Of a stretch of 64,000 bases of DNA, positions 1 to 11,272 are shown one piece after another; position 1 is the first letter of the stretch, and each line of letters starts with the position of its first letter. Position numbers and translations under genes: made by a program. Source of the DNA: Pogostemon cablin (lineage: Eukaryota > Streptophyta > Magnoliopsida > Lamiales > Lamiaceae). The notes below the pieces were generated by a model that searched no databases, had not been told where the DNA came from, and was given only the letters and a program-made list of their open reading frames with translations. The stretch covers positions 19,624,791-19,688,790 of the forward strand of contig CM043013.1 of NCBI GenBank assembly GCA_023678885.1, read 5' to 3'.

Positions 1-1310
1 GAAATTATTTTGGTAATTCCCTTGGTAGTTTCTTCCTTGCATGTATGACACATCTTCTACACGTGGCATAGAGTTAGCCCATTGTTCACCATTCACAATA
101 TTTGGAGGTAGCACACCTTGATCGACTTGTAGCCCCTCAACCATATTAGCTCCTTGATTATTCACACATTGGTTCAAGCTCATTTGTTTCATAACTTCCG
201 CCACTATCTTTTCCATGTTTGGCGGACATTGATCAATACTAGCACTCTTCACACTAAATTATTGCCCTTGATCAAACTCTCAAAACCATAGCATCCACTT
301 ACTCGCTCCAATGGCCATTGGTAAACATTCGTAGCAATCTCTTCAAATATTTTTATTGCCCTTTCCGGAGTTACACCAAGTACGGATCCACCCGTCGAAG
401 CATCAACAAGCATTCTTTGCCCATTCACAAGTCCTTGATAGAAAAATCCAACTTGTTAATTCTTCGGAAATCTATGTTGTGGACACTTGTGTAACATATC
501 CTTGAACCTTTCCCACATTTTATAAAAATTTTCTTGAGGCATTTGCTTGAATTGAGTGATCAAGCTCTTCATTTGAAGCGTCTTGGAGGGCGAAAAATAC
601 TTGTTCAAGAACATTTGGGTAAGTTCATCCCATGTGTTGCACGTACTGGGAGTAATGGTAGATAGCCATGTTCGAGCACGATCCCTCAATGAAAATGGAA
701 ACAACCTCATCTTTATGTAATCCTCACTCACCCCATTCATCTTCACGGTGTTGGCAATCTCCACAAATTGAGCTAGATGAGCTATAGGATCTTCATTCGG
801 GGTTCCACTAAATTGTTGCTCTCTCACCATAGAAATCAAGCCCGCTTTAATTTCAAAGTTGTTGGCGTTGATTGGTGGAGCCATCATGTGTGGCACGGCC
901 CTCGGCATAAAGAAATCCCGAATCATCCTTTGATGATTTTGCATTCCATGTTGCACCGGAGGTGGTGGTGGTGGCACATATGCTTGTTGAGGAGGTGCGT
1001 AAGCTTGTTGAAAGCCTTGTTGCCTAGGAACTTGTTGCACCATTTGTTGAAGCAAAGCTTGGTTGTTGAAAGTTCCATGATTTTGATAGGCTTGTTGAGG
1101 AGGATTTGCATTGAATTGAAGTGCGTTGTCTTGCACGTTCATATTTTGTCCTCCTTCCCCATCATGCTCTATCTCCACACGATTATCTCCTTGAAAATTC
1201 TCCATTAACTCACTATTTTTGATTTTGTTCTCCTTTCCCTTTCTCCTCAAAGTGTTTTCAAGCTCTAGATCAATTGGTTCAACTTGTTTCTCTTTTGACC
1301 TTGTTTGCAT
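1..1310 (-). pseudogene. Athila-like gypsy gag fragment, broken by a stop codon
   Basis: Minus-strand Gag of a Ty3/gypsy element, cut by the window edge. It begins MQTRSKEKQVEPIDLELENT at 1310 and runs open for 284 residues to a stop at 456. It has a Pro/Gln-rich N-terminal part and a Retrotrans_gag core (RLFPFSLRDRARTWL, LITQFKQMPQENFYKMWERF). It is closely similar to the Gag of the complete element at 57678-60518. The stop falls where that copy reads NQQVGFF; here it reads N-stop-QVGFF, so a Gln codon CAA became TAA. Homology continues in the same frame to position 1. The gag role (capsid of virus-like particles) is known for the family. This copy cannot make full-length protein. Confidence 0.9.
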
Positions 1311-1439
1311 ACACCTTCAAAATAAGAGAAGTTAGAACAAAATTTTCAAAAGCAAATACAAGTAAACAAATAAAATAAAAATATCTCTATTAAAATCATT
1401 CAAAACGATCCTTCTTCAAGCTACTAGAAACTGTTGCCT

Positions 1440-1456
1440 CCTTGGTAACGGCGCCA
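1440..1456 (-). other. Primer-binding site (tRNA-Asp type), mutated
   Basis: The minus strand reads TGGCGCCGTTACCAAGG next to the LTR. The intact copy at 60650-60666 reads TGGCGCCGTTGCCGGGG, the complement of a plant tRNA-Asp 3' end. Position and spacing (2 nt from the LTR) match, with three base changes. Confidence 0.8.
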
Positions 1457-1458
1457 TT

Positions 1459-2815
1459 TGATTAGCCATTTTGTAGTAGGGATGACCAATTAAAATAATT
1501 TATCAAACCACAGGGAGGTCGGCGCTAGAGCTTAAGCGATCTCACGTTTGTTGTAATTTTATAGAGACGAATCATCAAAGGAATTGGTTGTAAACAAATA
1601 AATGACAAGTAATCAAAGCAAGCAATGATCACAAACAAGATAAACAAATGAAGAGTATTTTTCAAATTAAGTAAAAGTGAGATCAACAATAATTAAGAAG
1701 TGGAAATTCTAGGATACATGCATCAAATTCATACGAGTCATGGGTATAAGACTAAGGGCCAACACTAAGTTCACCTAAGCTCCCTCTCGAGATGGATAGG
1801 ATACGAATCTCAATTAGCTCAATGGATTGGTTCTCACTCAAACAATTCCAACTAGGTACTAAGCTTGAAATCAGATTCCCTTCACACGATCAATCAACCT
1901 CTCGATCTAACCAATCATATGTTCTATCAAAGGGTTCTAAATTATAAAGGATTTCTCAATCTCTTTACAATTTATAATGCACATGAAGTGTTTGATGAAA
2001 TGATTCACTCAATTATCCTAAGCACATAATTGATTTCTCAATCTAATCATATATTTAGAACAACTAAACACACAAATCATCATAAACCTCAAGATCTTAA
2101 ACATCAATGATAGAAAATCCATTTACCCAATCAACATATGAATTCAAATACACAAATCCTAAAATTATCCAACAACTCTCATGTTGCTAATCTCACAAGG
2201 GAGATTAGCCTACCATATTCAAAAGGAAATCAACATAGACATTAAGATCCTTACAAAATATGATAAACTACAAAGTATGGATGAAAACTCTCTTGAAGTG
2301 CTTCAATGTGATCTCCTTCCTTCCCTTGCAATTCTCCTCTCTTCCTTGCTTCTTTTACTCAATTGGATGAAGGTTTTAATGGTGGGATGATGGTAGATCC
2401 AATGGATTGTGAATGGATGAAGATGGTGGTGTAAAATGGGAGGAATGGTGTGTGATGTGTGTGTGCAGGGCCAAGGAACCAAATCTCCTTTCAAATGTTG
2501 AATAAATGGGTATTTATACCCCTTGGGAAGCTTCTAGAAGTTTCTGGAAAATTTTAGTAGCTTTTTACTCAACACGAGTCGTGCTCTGCAACATGGCCAC
2601 AAGGTGGCCGTATTGGGTGAATTGATGTCGTTGCACGGCCAAGACTTATAGGGCCATATTACGCAACACGGCTCATGTGCTGCAACACGGCTCGTGTGCT
2701 GTAACACGGGCACATGATGGTCGTGTTAGGTGAATTGATGATGGCACACGGCCACTTCTTATAGGGTCATGTTCCATACACGGCCCGGGTTAGTACATGC
2801 CCCTCATGCCAGGGA
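1459..2815 (-). repeat. 5' LTR of the gypsy gag fragment, truncated
   Basis: Minus-strand LTR related to the LTRs at 54055-55507 and 60669-62318. It starts on the plus strand with TGATTAGCCA next to the PBS. It shares the conserved block around GGGAGATTAGCCTACCAT (2200) and the GC-rich run of ACACGG/CGTGTT motifs (2570-2800). It stops at the start of the solo LTR at 2816, so the terminal CACTCATCA is missing. It is clearly more diverged than the two LTRs of the complete element are from each other. Confidence 0.85.
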
Positions 2816-4020
2816 TGTTGGCGATTGGATTGTTTGGATCAGCATGATCCATTAGGAACTCAATTAAACAATTACAGTGGAAGCAAAATAAAAGTTTACC
2901 TTTCTTTTGGGGTTGAAGCAGAGGATGATCAGTAGTGAACCACCTCTTGATCTTCTGCTGTATGACCCAAAGTCAACTCTGGTGTTTTGTGGGCAACAAT
3001 CTCCAGAATCTCTCAATCTACTTCTCTCCCTTCTCTACGTAAAAAGAGGCGCAGGCTCTAGGGTTCAAGGAAGCTGAGATGACTTATTTATTGGGCTACA
3101 ACAGGGACCAGGAGGAGAAATTAGATTGGGCCTCAATTGGATTTAATTAACCAAGCTTAGCTCAAAGCTTATTATTAAATCCAATAATAATAATATAGTC
3201 CACTAAAATATTATTACTGCACTACCCATTCAATCCCAAAATTGTATTTTGGGCTCCTTCTTATTATGAGCCCAAAATTCTTCCCATGTTTAAGATATAC
3301 AATGCCCATTAATAAATTAAGTTATTGACAACTCAAATTAATTAATATCTCTTCCGAGAGTAGTACCACTCAACCTTATTATCATGCCTGAATTAATCCA
3401 CTTGCAAGATTTACATGATAAACCTTATGAGCTCCTCAAGGGGACATCATCAACCTATGTCGGACATGGATTCCTTTTACAATCAACAGCATACCATAGA
3501 GACAACACTACTTCTCAACTCACCGAGTTTGTTGATTTAATACATGTAAATCTCACCCATTGATGAATCAAAGAAATATATATTGCCTTACGTGTCGAGG
3601 TTAATGTATAGGAATTAAGAGCACGAACATCCATAATAACTGAGATCAAGTTCTCCTATATAGACAGTACAAGTCGAACGATCTCAAGCGGTCCTGCTCA
3701 ATACAGCTAAGTGCACTAATGTGATTCTATAGTCAAGATAAACTAAAACCAAACCACACTACAACCATCCTGATAGATAGTCCCCGTCTATCTCGGTTGT
3801 GAGCATCTGTTTATACTTTATAAGAAAACCGATATTATGATCTTTCACGTGTTGTCGCACAACATATTATCTATAGTATAAAGTAAATGGACTTTTGCAC
3901 AAATATATAAATAAATAATTTATAATATACAAAACGTTTGATCAAATGATTCTCATTTCAAATAAAATTATTAAAACATTGTTCTATACAAAACCTAGGC
4001 TTTTAGTATATAATCTAACA
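2816..4020 (-). repeat. Solo LTR, same family as 30601-31996
   Basis: On the minus strand it begins TGTTAGATTATATACTAAAA and ends with CCAACA, giving TG...CA termini. Internal segments match the plus-strand solo LTR at 30601-31996, for example the stretch around GAGCTAAGCTTGG and the block near 3420-3560. No PBS or polypurine tract adjoins it. The flanks are AGGGA (2811-2815) and GGGGA (4021-4025), a one-mismatch candidate target duplication. Read as a solo LTR from intra-element recombination. Confidence 0.75.
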
Positions 4021-4584
4021 GGGGATTGTTGCTGCTTTCCACCAAATCTATTTGGAGTCTCGACGAGCAGCCACAACTGCGCGTGGTCCCACCATCTGCC
4101 GCCAGTAGCGCTCACTTCTCACTAGTCGTCGATTGGTGCATATGTCGTACTCTCCCCAATGGAGAGGGGATGTTAGTAGCGGTGGTGGTCGTGGAGGACT
4201 TCAAACTCATGCTCTAGAGGTCTTCGGCAATGTCGTCGAGAGGTGGCTTCATGGCGGAGTGGCGGTGGAGATAAGAGATTGAGAAGAGTGTAATGGGCTG
4301 AAAAAGAGGCCTGGGGTTGTTTCTCAAAATTTGAGATATATGAATACGTGGGTTTGGGAAGGGAAAAATTGGAATTCTATTTATTTAATAAGGGTAAATA
4401 TGAGATTTTAATACATTATTTTGTAGTGGATAGCAATATTATACATTTCATGTATCTTAGAATAATAATGAGATAAAATGTGTATCTTAGAGTAATAATT
4501 CCATTAATTTATATATGTCAATTTATTTTATTTTATTTATAGTTTTTTTATTAATTTCATAATATTTTTAATTTCTATTGATTA
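4021..4584. other. Intergenic stretch, no gene recognised
   Basis: Relatively GC-rich to about 4310, then AT-rich. There is a short open frame at 4026-4217 with no recognisable family, and I do not call it a gene. It could be the remains of a promoter or exon, but nothing shows this. Confidence 0.4.
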
Positions 4585-4850
4585 AAGTATGAGACACTCT
4601 CTTGTGAGACGGTTGTGAGACGGGTCGACCCATCACTAAAGTATGCTTATTTAATAGATAAAGTATATTTAATTGTAGTTAAAGTATGTTAATAACAAAT
4701 CATATTATAACACGCTAAAATCATACTTTAATGCATAATTCAGTATACTTTAGAAAACATACTTTAACAATCCTTAAACATACTTTAACTATACAATAAG
4801 CATATTTTAATGATGGGTCGACCCATCTCACAAGAGATTTGTCTTAATGT
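4585..4850. mobile_element. Foldback MITE-like element
   Basis: The two ends are inverted copies. The left arm reads CTCTTGTGAGACGG then GGGTCGACCCATCA and AAAGTATGCTTAT. The right arm, reverse-complemented, reads CTCTTGTGAGATGG, GTCGACCCATCATTAAAATA, TGCTTAT. The arms are about 60 bp and the centre is AT-rich with repeated CATACTTTAA. No coding capacity. Superfamily not assigned because no clear target duplication was found. Confidence 0.65.
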
Positions 4851-5159
4851 ATATATATACATATACTAGTATGAAATTTATACGTGGGATCATTTAATTA
4901 TAAAATTAATTTATATATAATATTCTTTTAAATATTCATAAATTTGTATTGAATTTATTAATTTAATTTTTTTACTTAATTTTATTATTTTCAAATTATA
5001 TAAACAACTAAAGAAAATAAATTTTATAATTCATACGTCATAATTGAATAATTAAGAAATATGTAAATAAATAAATATTAATATACTAAATTTAAAAAAA
5101 AAATATTTACAAACTCAATTTTAATGTTATTTGATATGAAATAATGATTTAACTTAAAG

Positions 5160-5480
5160 AACTTAAGCTTTCGATTCTATACATGAATTAGTTTTTCAAC
5201 CTCTTATTCTCTAGAGGTAAATCGAGTCAAGAGTACTTATACTTGAATCAATACTTTAGAGGTAAATCTTAAAGAATACTTGAATCGGTTTTTTTCCTCT
5301 TGAAGAATCGATTCTTAAGATGTAAATCGATTGAAGAATACTTGAATCGATTCTCTTACTATTGAAATATCGATTTTTAAGATGTAAATCTATTCAAGAA
5401 TACTTGAATCGATTCTCTTCGCTTGAAGAATAGATTATTAAGAGGTAAATCGATTCATCAATACTTGAATCAGTTCTCTT
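5160..5480. repeat. Short degenerate tandem repeats (GAATCGATTC motif)
   Basis: About five degenerate units of roughly 60-70 bp built around CTTGAATCGATTCTC, AAGAGGTAAATCGATTC and AAGAATACTTG. The GAATCGATTC core is a perfect palindrome. No open frame of note. Confidence 0.6.
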
Positions 5481-6610
5481 CTTCTTGAAGAATACTTGAA
5501 TCGATTTTTTAGAGGTATATCGAATCTCTACTTGATTCGCTCTATCGAAATAAATTTTTATATTTTCATAAATCAATTCTCTAAAGGAACTTGAAGAAAG
5601 CCCCTATTCCTCTTGGAGAATCGAATGAGTGTATTTAGAATGAATAACCAAAAAGTTTTATTTATAAGTGGGGTGAGAGAGAATATTATATGGAATATTC
5701 TTTTTTCCCTTTATATATATGATTTAATTTGATATTAATTAATTTATTTCATTAAAAGATTTAGTAATTAATTAATGATACCCAAATAAATAAATAAAAT
5801 ATTAAAAATTTAATCATTATTAAAAATAAGAAACACATTATTTAAAAAAGAAAATATTAAATAAGGAAGTTAATTAAAAGTAAATAAGGAAAATATTAAA
5901 AAATGTATTAAAAATTCAAAAAATTGAGAAAATTACAAGTAGAAAATATTAAATAAGATAGTTAATTAAAAGTAAATAAAAAAAATATTAAAAAATGTAT
6001 TAAAAAAAGTCAAAAATTTGAGAACATTACACGTCACATTGGAGAGATCGATTTTTTTTCTATTTAAGAATCGATTCTTAAGATGTAAATCGATTTAAGT
6101 ATTCTTGAATCTATCTTCTTACTCTTGAAAAATTAATTTTCAGTTTTCTTCCTCTTGAAGAATACTTGAATCAATTTTTTAAAGGTAGATCGAATCTCTA
6201 CTTGATTCGCTCTATATAACTAAATTTTTATATTTTTATAAATCAATTCTCTAGAGGAACTTGAAGAAAGCTCGTTATTCCTCTTAGAGAATCGAATGGT
6301 GTATTTAGAATGAATAACCAAAAAGTTTTATTTATAGGTGGGGTGACAGAGAATATTATATGGAATATTCTTTTTTCCCTTTATATATATGATTTAATTT
6401 GATATTAATTAATTTATTTATTGCATTAAAAGATTTAGTAATTAATTAATGATACCCAAATAAATAAATAAAATTTTGATAATTTAATCATTATTAAAAA
6501 TAAGAAACACATTATTTAAAAAATAAAATATTAAATAAGGAAGTTAAATAAAAGTAAATAAGGAAAATATTAAAAAAAGTATTAAAAATCCAAAAAATTT
6601 AGAAAATTAC
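5473..6610. repeat. Direct duplication of about 470 bp, 670 bp apart
   Basis: The block 5473-5940 recurs at 6143-6610 with high similarity. Both copies contain CTCTACTTGATTCGCTCTAT, then GAATGAATAACCAAAAAG, then an AT-rich run ending near GAGAAAATTACA or TTAGAAAATTACACG. The spacer (5941-6142) holds a partial third copy of the AT-rich end. Likely tandem duplication in non-coding DNA. Confidence 0.75.
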
Positions 6611-7103
6611 ACGTCATACTAGAGACAACACGTCAGCAAGAAAAGTTTCTGCTATAGTATACTTAAGATATATAATTTATTTTTAATTTTTATTGATTAA
6701 AATGTATATTAATTTCATTATAATTTTTTTGTTTTCAAATTTATATTTTTTTAATTTTTTGTTTATTTCGGTTGTTATGTTTTTAAAGAAAAATTAAAAA
6801 CTTATAAATTTATTTTATTATAAAATATTTTTTAAACTTTAAATATAATTATGGCCAAGTTTAAAGATATAAAAGAGGTATAAATTTCATTAGGGTCCAT
6901 TACTATTACATTTAATAAAATGATTTTTATTAAAAAAAATTTAATATATTTTTGGTTTTAAACTTTTTATGTATATATGTTTTTCAATAATACAATTGAA
7001 GGCCGAATTAATTGTATTTAATAAGAATTTTTCTTTATTTCTAAAGATTTTTTATAATATTTTTTTTATCATTTTCATCCTACGTGGGTTTTTTACTGGT
7101 TGA
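6611..7103. other. AT-rich DNA, nothing recognised
   Basis: Low-complexity AT-rich sequence left of the Athila LTR. I see no gene, repeat boundary or target duplication in it. Confidence 0.5.
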
Positions 7104-7683
7104 TGAGAGTGAAAATTCACGTAATTTGAGCTCTGATTTATGTGATAATTGTGTATGATTTGGTCTGAAATCGAGACGAATCGAGATGTGTAGTAAAAAG
7201 TCAAGAATCAGGTGCTACTAAGATCGTTTGAGCTTATTTTTACAGGAAAATAGGACAAAAGCGCACAGAATCGGAAGAAAAAGATTTCGAGACACCGTTC
7301 GACCAAGGAGGAGCCCATTCGACCAAGACCTTTTGGTCGAACAATGGTCGTACGGGATGCTACGGGTCTGTAAGTCCGGGGAGAGCTAGTTCGAGGTCCG
7401 TTCGACCAGGAGGGAGTTTGTTCGACTAAGTCATGAAGTTGGTCGAAAGAATGTACGGGATGTCCTGTTTCGTACGCTTTTACACCCCCAATGCAAGTAT
7501 ATGCGTGTTTTCACTTAAAAAGCCCATTAAAAGTTCATTGGAAGAGTCTGAAGTATAAAAGAATTCTCACATCCAGAAAGCTGCCACCACTATTACCCTA
7601 TACCAGAGCCGTACCCTACCATCATCCATACCATCAATCATTCGCCAGAGCTGTGAAGATTCGTCTGTCGAGTCAAGTGGAGA
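7104..7683 (+). repeat. Athila 5' LTR, first part (interrupted by CACTA)
   Basis: Begins TGAGAGTGAAAATTCAC and matches the start of the LTR at 37640 almost base for base, including TGATTTGGTCTGAAAT. It contains paired TTCGACCAA / TTGGTCGAA motifs (about 7304-7450). The match stops at 7683 and resumes at 25079, where the CACTA element ends. No target duplication of the LTR element itself was found. Confidence 0.9.
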
Positions 7684-7714
7684 CACTACAACATAAGTGA
7701 CATTATATAACACC
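7684..7714 (+). repeat. CACTA left terminal inverted repeat
   Basis: CACTACAACATAAGTGACAT followed by TATATAACACC. It pairs with 25042-25075 with one substitution and a short indel. The first five bases give the superfamily name. Confidence 0.92.
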
Positions 7715-8170
7715 GAAAAATATTACTTAATAATTAAAAAATATTATTATAGATCATAAATAATATTTTTTTTGTGTCGTTATTGCCTGTTATCTAAAGT
7801 CTAATGTTACACTTTTTTATCTTATTATAACACCTTATATCAATTTTAACACTTTATTGTAACATTTTAAAAAATGTTACATATCCGCTTATGTAACATT
7901 TAATTTTCCTAATATAACATTATTTTGTTAACACTTTTAAATTAAATGTAACATTGTTTACATTATTTTGGTAACACTTTAAAATATAAAATAACATTAA
8001 GTACATTATTTTAATAACACTTTTAAAATATAAAGTAACATAAATTACGTTATTTTAATAACACTTTTAAATATAATGTAACATTATCTACATATTTATT
8101 GTATCACTTTAAAGAATACATGTAATACTTCTATAAAATCATTATATAACACTTGTATTAACATTTTAGG
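7715..8170 (+). repeat. CACTA left subterminal repeats
   Basis: Many degenerate copies of TAACACTTTT / AATGTTAC / ATGTAACATT spaced 15-50 bp apart. The right end (24790-25041) carries the complement, AAAAGTGTTA. Such arrays bind the element's own DNA-binding protein in studied CACTA elements; that role here is inference. Confidence 0.8.
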
Positions 8171-9078
8171 TTTTTATTCAATTTTTAATAATAATAATTT
8201 TATTAGATTATTAATTGATTATTAAATAATAATAATATTATTATATAAAATTATTATCATTACAATTTAAAAATAAATTTTAAGTAATAATATATTTAAT
8301 AATAATATGTTTTATTACTAAAAAAATGATAAATTTTAGTCAGAAAGTAATACAATTGTCAAGAAGGTAAAGTAGTATGTAATACATTGAAGGTACGATA
8401 GTACATTGTCAAAAACTAACTTTTTGATGAAGTTAAGGCTACCTTCTGGCTCAAACAAGCAACAAACTATTAGGGTTAGATCCTTTATCTAGCAGGTTGC
8501 ATAATTACAATCAGAAAGAAATACGAAACTAGTTAACTACATCTTTAAATTTTGAATGAGAAGCACCAGCAAACTGCAACCATAGATGCAGCAGTAGAAA
8601 CCAGCAATCATTGAACTTTGCAAAAATGTGGAAAGCTTACATGAGCTCTTCCTTGGTGTGCCTTTAAATATGAGATTGATACCTACTATGTTATAAGAAA
8701 TCACACACAGTGTCATGCCATTATTAAAAAATGAGAATATACCTAATAACACGATTTTCTACTTTTCTACCACTAATTAGTTTATATGAATCATGCAGTA
8801 CAAAACTAAAACTTTAAACGTTAATCATGCTACTGACAAACCCGCATTGGATTACTACTTTTGTAATTACAAGCTTACATCAAGATACAAGTTTGAACAA
8901 TGATTTATTTCTGGAACAAGCGATTGAAGGATAGTGCATAATGGACAAGTTCAACTAATTTTAGAAGCAACATGCTATCATTAAAAAAAATTAGTTTTAG
9001 CAAGGAAATCCAAGCAGTAAAAGAAAAGGTTAAGTAACAAGTCCTTAAAGTGTCACATCTTCCCCAAAATGAACATAC
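8171..9078. other. CACTA interior, mostly unrecognised
   Basis: AT-rich to about 8340, then ordinary low-copy composition. The minus strand has intron-like and exon-like stretches (for example around 8555-8640) but no family could be named. May belong to the same captured gene piece as 9079-9158. Confidence 0.35.
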
Positions 9079-9158
9079 CTCTCTTGCAGCATCAGTTGTT
9101 TTTGCAAACAAAGGTTGATCCAAAGACATTCCATAGCACTTTGCACAGTATAACAGGT
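9079..9158 (-). pseudogene. Candidate captured exon, unknown gene
   Basis: On the minus strand an 80-nt stretch lies between a splice acceptor (TTTCTTAG) and a donor (GAG|GTATGTTC). In one frame (2 nt carried over, then 26 codons) it reads LLYCAKCYGMSLDQPLFAKT then TDAARE. The composition looks like real protein rather than chance. I do not recognise the family. The surrounding 8.4-10.7 kb has intron-like character on the same strand. Probably a host gene segment captured by the CACTA element. Alternative frames are also open over much of it, so confidence is modest. Confidence 0.35.
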
Positions 9159-9750
9159 CTAAGAAAGCTATAGTATTTTACTTTATTTTTCATAAGATTT
9201 AAGACTTAATACAAATTATAAGAAAATGTATTTCACCCTAAGCTAATCCCAAGGGAGAATGCAATGCAAAGCCATAAAGTTTAAACAAATGCAGATAGTA
9301 CTCAACAAGGTTGTAGTATAAAAGCTTTTTTATATCATGCTTTTTCTAAGTCGACCCTTGTTGGCGACCTCTGGGTTTTTCTTTCCTTGCAATCACTCTC
9401 TAGAGAGTTTGACTTCAAAAGAGGATGTCAAAAGAAATTGTGTGAAAGTTTGCTAAAGCAGAAAACTAGATAGGAGAGGAACAGGCAGAAGATAGAGCAA
9501 TAATTCCAAGCTAATAGAAACTAGATATTTCTGAGAATCAGTTAAGAGGTAACAACTATTCACTCCATTATCTATTTTAAAGAAAATTGCAAGTAGTAGC
9601 CAATCACATTTATCTGGAAATGGATTTACACAAAGCACTATATGAAAAAATGTGTACAAACAATTAAACATGATGTTATTTAACATTGTCCATTAGCATG
9701 TACTCGAGTATTAAAAGTCATCCAACATTGATTCACTAAAGAAAGAAAAT

Positions 9751-9751
<1 letters not shown>

Positions 9752-9781
<30 letters not shown>
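9752..9781. repeat. (CA)n(TA)n microsatellite
   Basis: Run of CA repeats passing directly into TA repeats, inside the CACTA element. Confidence 0.9.
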
Positions 9782-10750
9782 CCGCTTATGTATGCAATAT
9801 ATGCACAAACATGAGAAGCAATAATTCTAGACAAACCCAAAGTAATCAAGTTCATGAGAGGTTGATCTATAATCCTCACGATCTAAAATATATTCTATAA
9901 CAATTCTAAAAAGAGAGAATAAAACTAAACTCACATAAGGATCACTTAATAAGTAGTGCTTACTCGTGAACTTCACAAAAAAAAAAAAAAAACCAACATA
10001 AGAACCAATCTGGTGCGTATGAGTACAAACTATAGCTTCAAATTAACAAAGAATCAACATAATTGTATAGTTTTTAATAGTAACATTAAGAGCCTATTGA
10101 ACCTCTTACCAAACAATGCTGGTATCGAAACCAATAAACATGTTTCCCGTCATCCCTGAATTATATTGATTATAGATTTTCCTTCAGCACAACCTGAAAG
10201 AAGTACCAAAAAAATATGAAGAGATGATAATCATGGATAAGGGCCAGTGTCTTGAAATCAAATGTGAAGAGATGGTAATCATGGATAAACATAAACCAAT
10301 ATTTAGAGATAGGTCCATCTGTGTAGGACAAAGACTCAAGTAATCCTTTAAAATACTCTAGTCCATTGCCAATCCCACTTACCACCCAATTCAAGAACAA
10401 AAAATGATCACCCAACTACCTCATAATTGAAATTAGTATTTGAATACTTAATTAAATCATATAAAAAAAATATCATATAGATAAAGGAGAGAAAATGTAT
10501 CTAGAGAATCATAAATAAAATTTCATCTGTTTAATACGTATATGCCCAGAAGCTGGGAAATATACATAGAGCATAAGAATAGAGTCCTAACAAATTCTTG
10601 TGGACTAGGCCACTTATTGAGTTTTTAAGGATTTATTAGACAAGGTTACTATTATCAATTAGAAAAACCTGTATCTGGAGCAGCAATTCTGTTATGATTC
10701 ATCTGAAGCTTCAGATCTCATTTCCCTCCCCACGCCGGCCACACAGGGAA
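9782..10750. other. CACTA interior, low-copy, possible minus-strand exons
   Basis: The minus strand at 10170-10415 holds an 81-residue open frame (MGDHFLFLNW...) with two near-identical copies of a block reading HDYHLF, a local duplication of about 60 bp. Near 10155-10190 a minus-strand acceptor (CTTTCAG) precedes a short frame CAEGKSIINIIQ. No family recognised. Likely captured or decayed gene sequence flanking the copia insertion. Confidence 0.3.
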
Positions 10751-10984
10751 TCATCGTCGTCCGTGTACGTCGTCTACGCCGGAGAAGGTGGTCGAGGGAA
10801 GAACTCCACAGTGCTCAGATTCCCGTTGAACTCACACAAGAATTCAAATCCACGTTCTACCCGAGAGGGTCACAAATGGGAGATCAAATAGGCCACAAGT
10901 GTAAGGCTACGGGCCAAGACAAACTTGGCCCAATTTTTGAGAAAGAAGACCGGCATTTGGGCCAAAAGCCCAACGGGCCCAACA
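10751..10984 (-). repeat. copia 3' LTR (terminally truncated)
   Basis: Aligns with 16662-16896 along its whole length, for example GGGAGATCAAATAGGCCACA, with about six differences. Ends GGGCCCAACA next to the polypurine tract. The outermost 19 bp of the LTR are replaced by unrelated sequence. Confidence 0.88.
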
Positions 10985-10999
10985 AATCTCCACCTTGGC
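10985..10999 (-). other. copia polypurine tract
   Basis: The minus strand reads GCCAAGGTGGAGATT directly before the 3' LTR. This is the typical plus-strand primer of plant copia elements (GGTGGAGATT). Confidence 0.85.
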
Positions 11000-11272
11000 C
11001 CAAATCATCTACCCTTGTGTATAACTAAATGGGAATTCATCATTGCACTTTTCCCGGACACCTGCAAAACGAAAGACACAAAGTCAAATGCAAGATCCAG
11101 AAATTTGACACAAAAGTCAAGGTATCACAAAAGATACACAAATCTAAGCCGAAGCAAAGATCACGGACACATAGTCACAAAATGTTTAAAATATCCCAAG
11201 GACAAAATAAACGGAGCACACAAGCTCAAGAGTGGACACAACATCCACGAAAAGAACTGCATACAACATGCT

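Noticed and set aside
777..1208. 143-codon plus-strand frame
   Set aside because: Antisense to the gag reading of the gypsy fragment; Trp/His/Leu-rich composition typical of a shadow frame.
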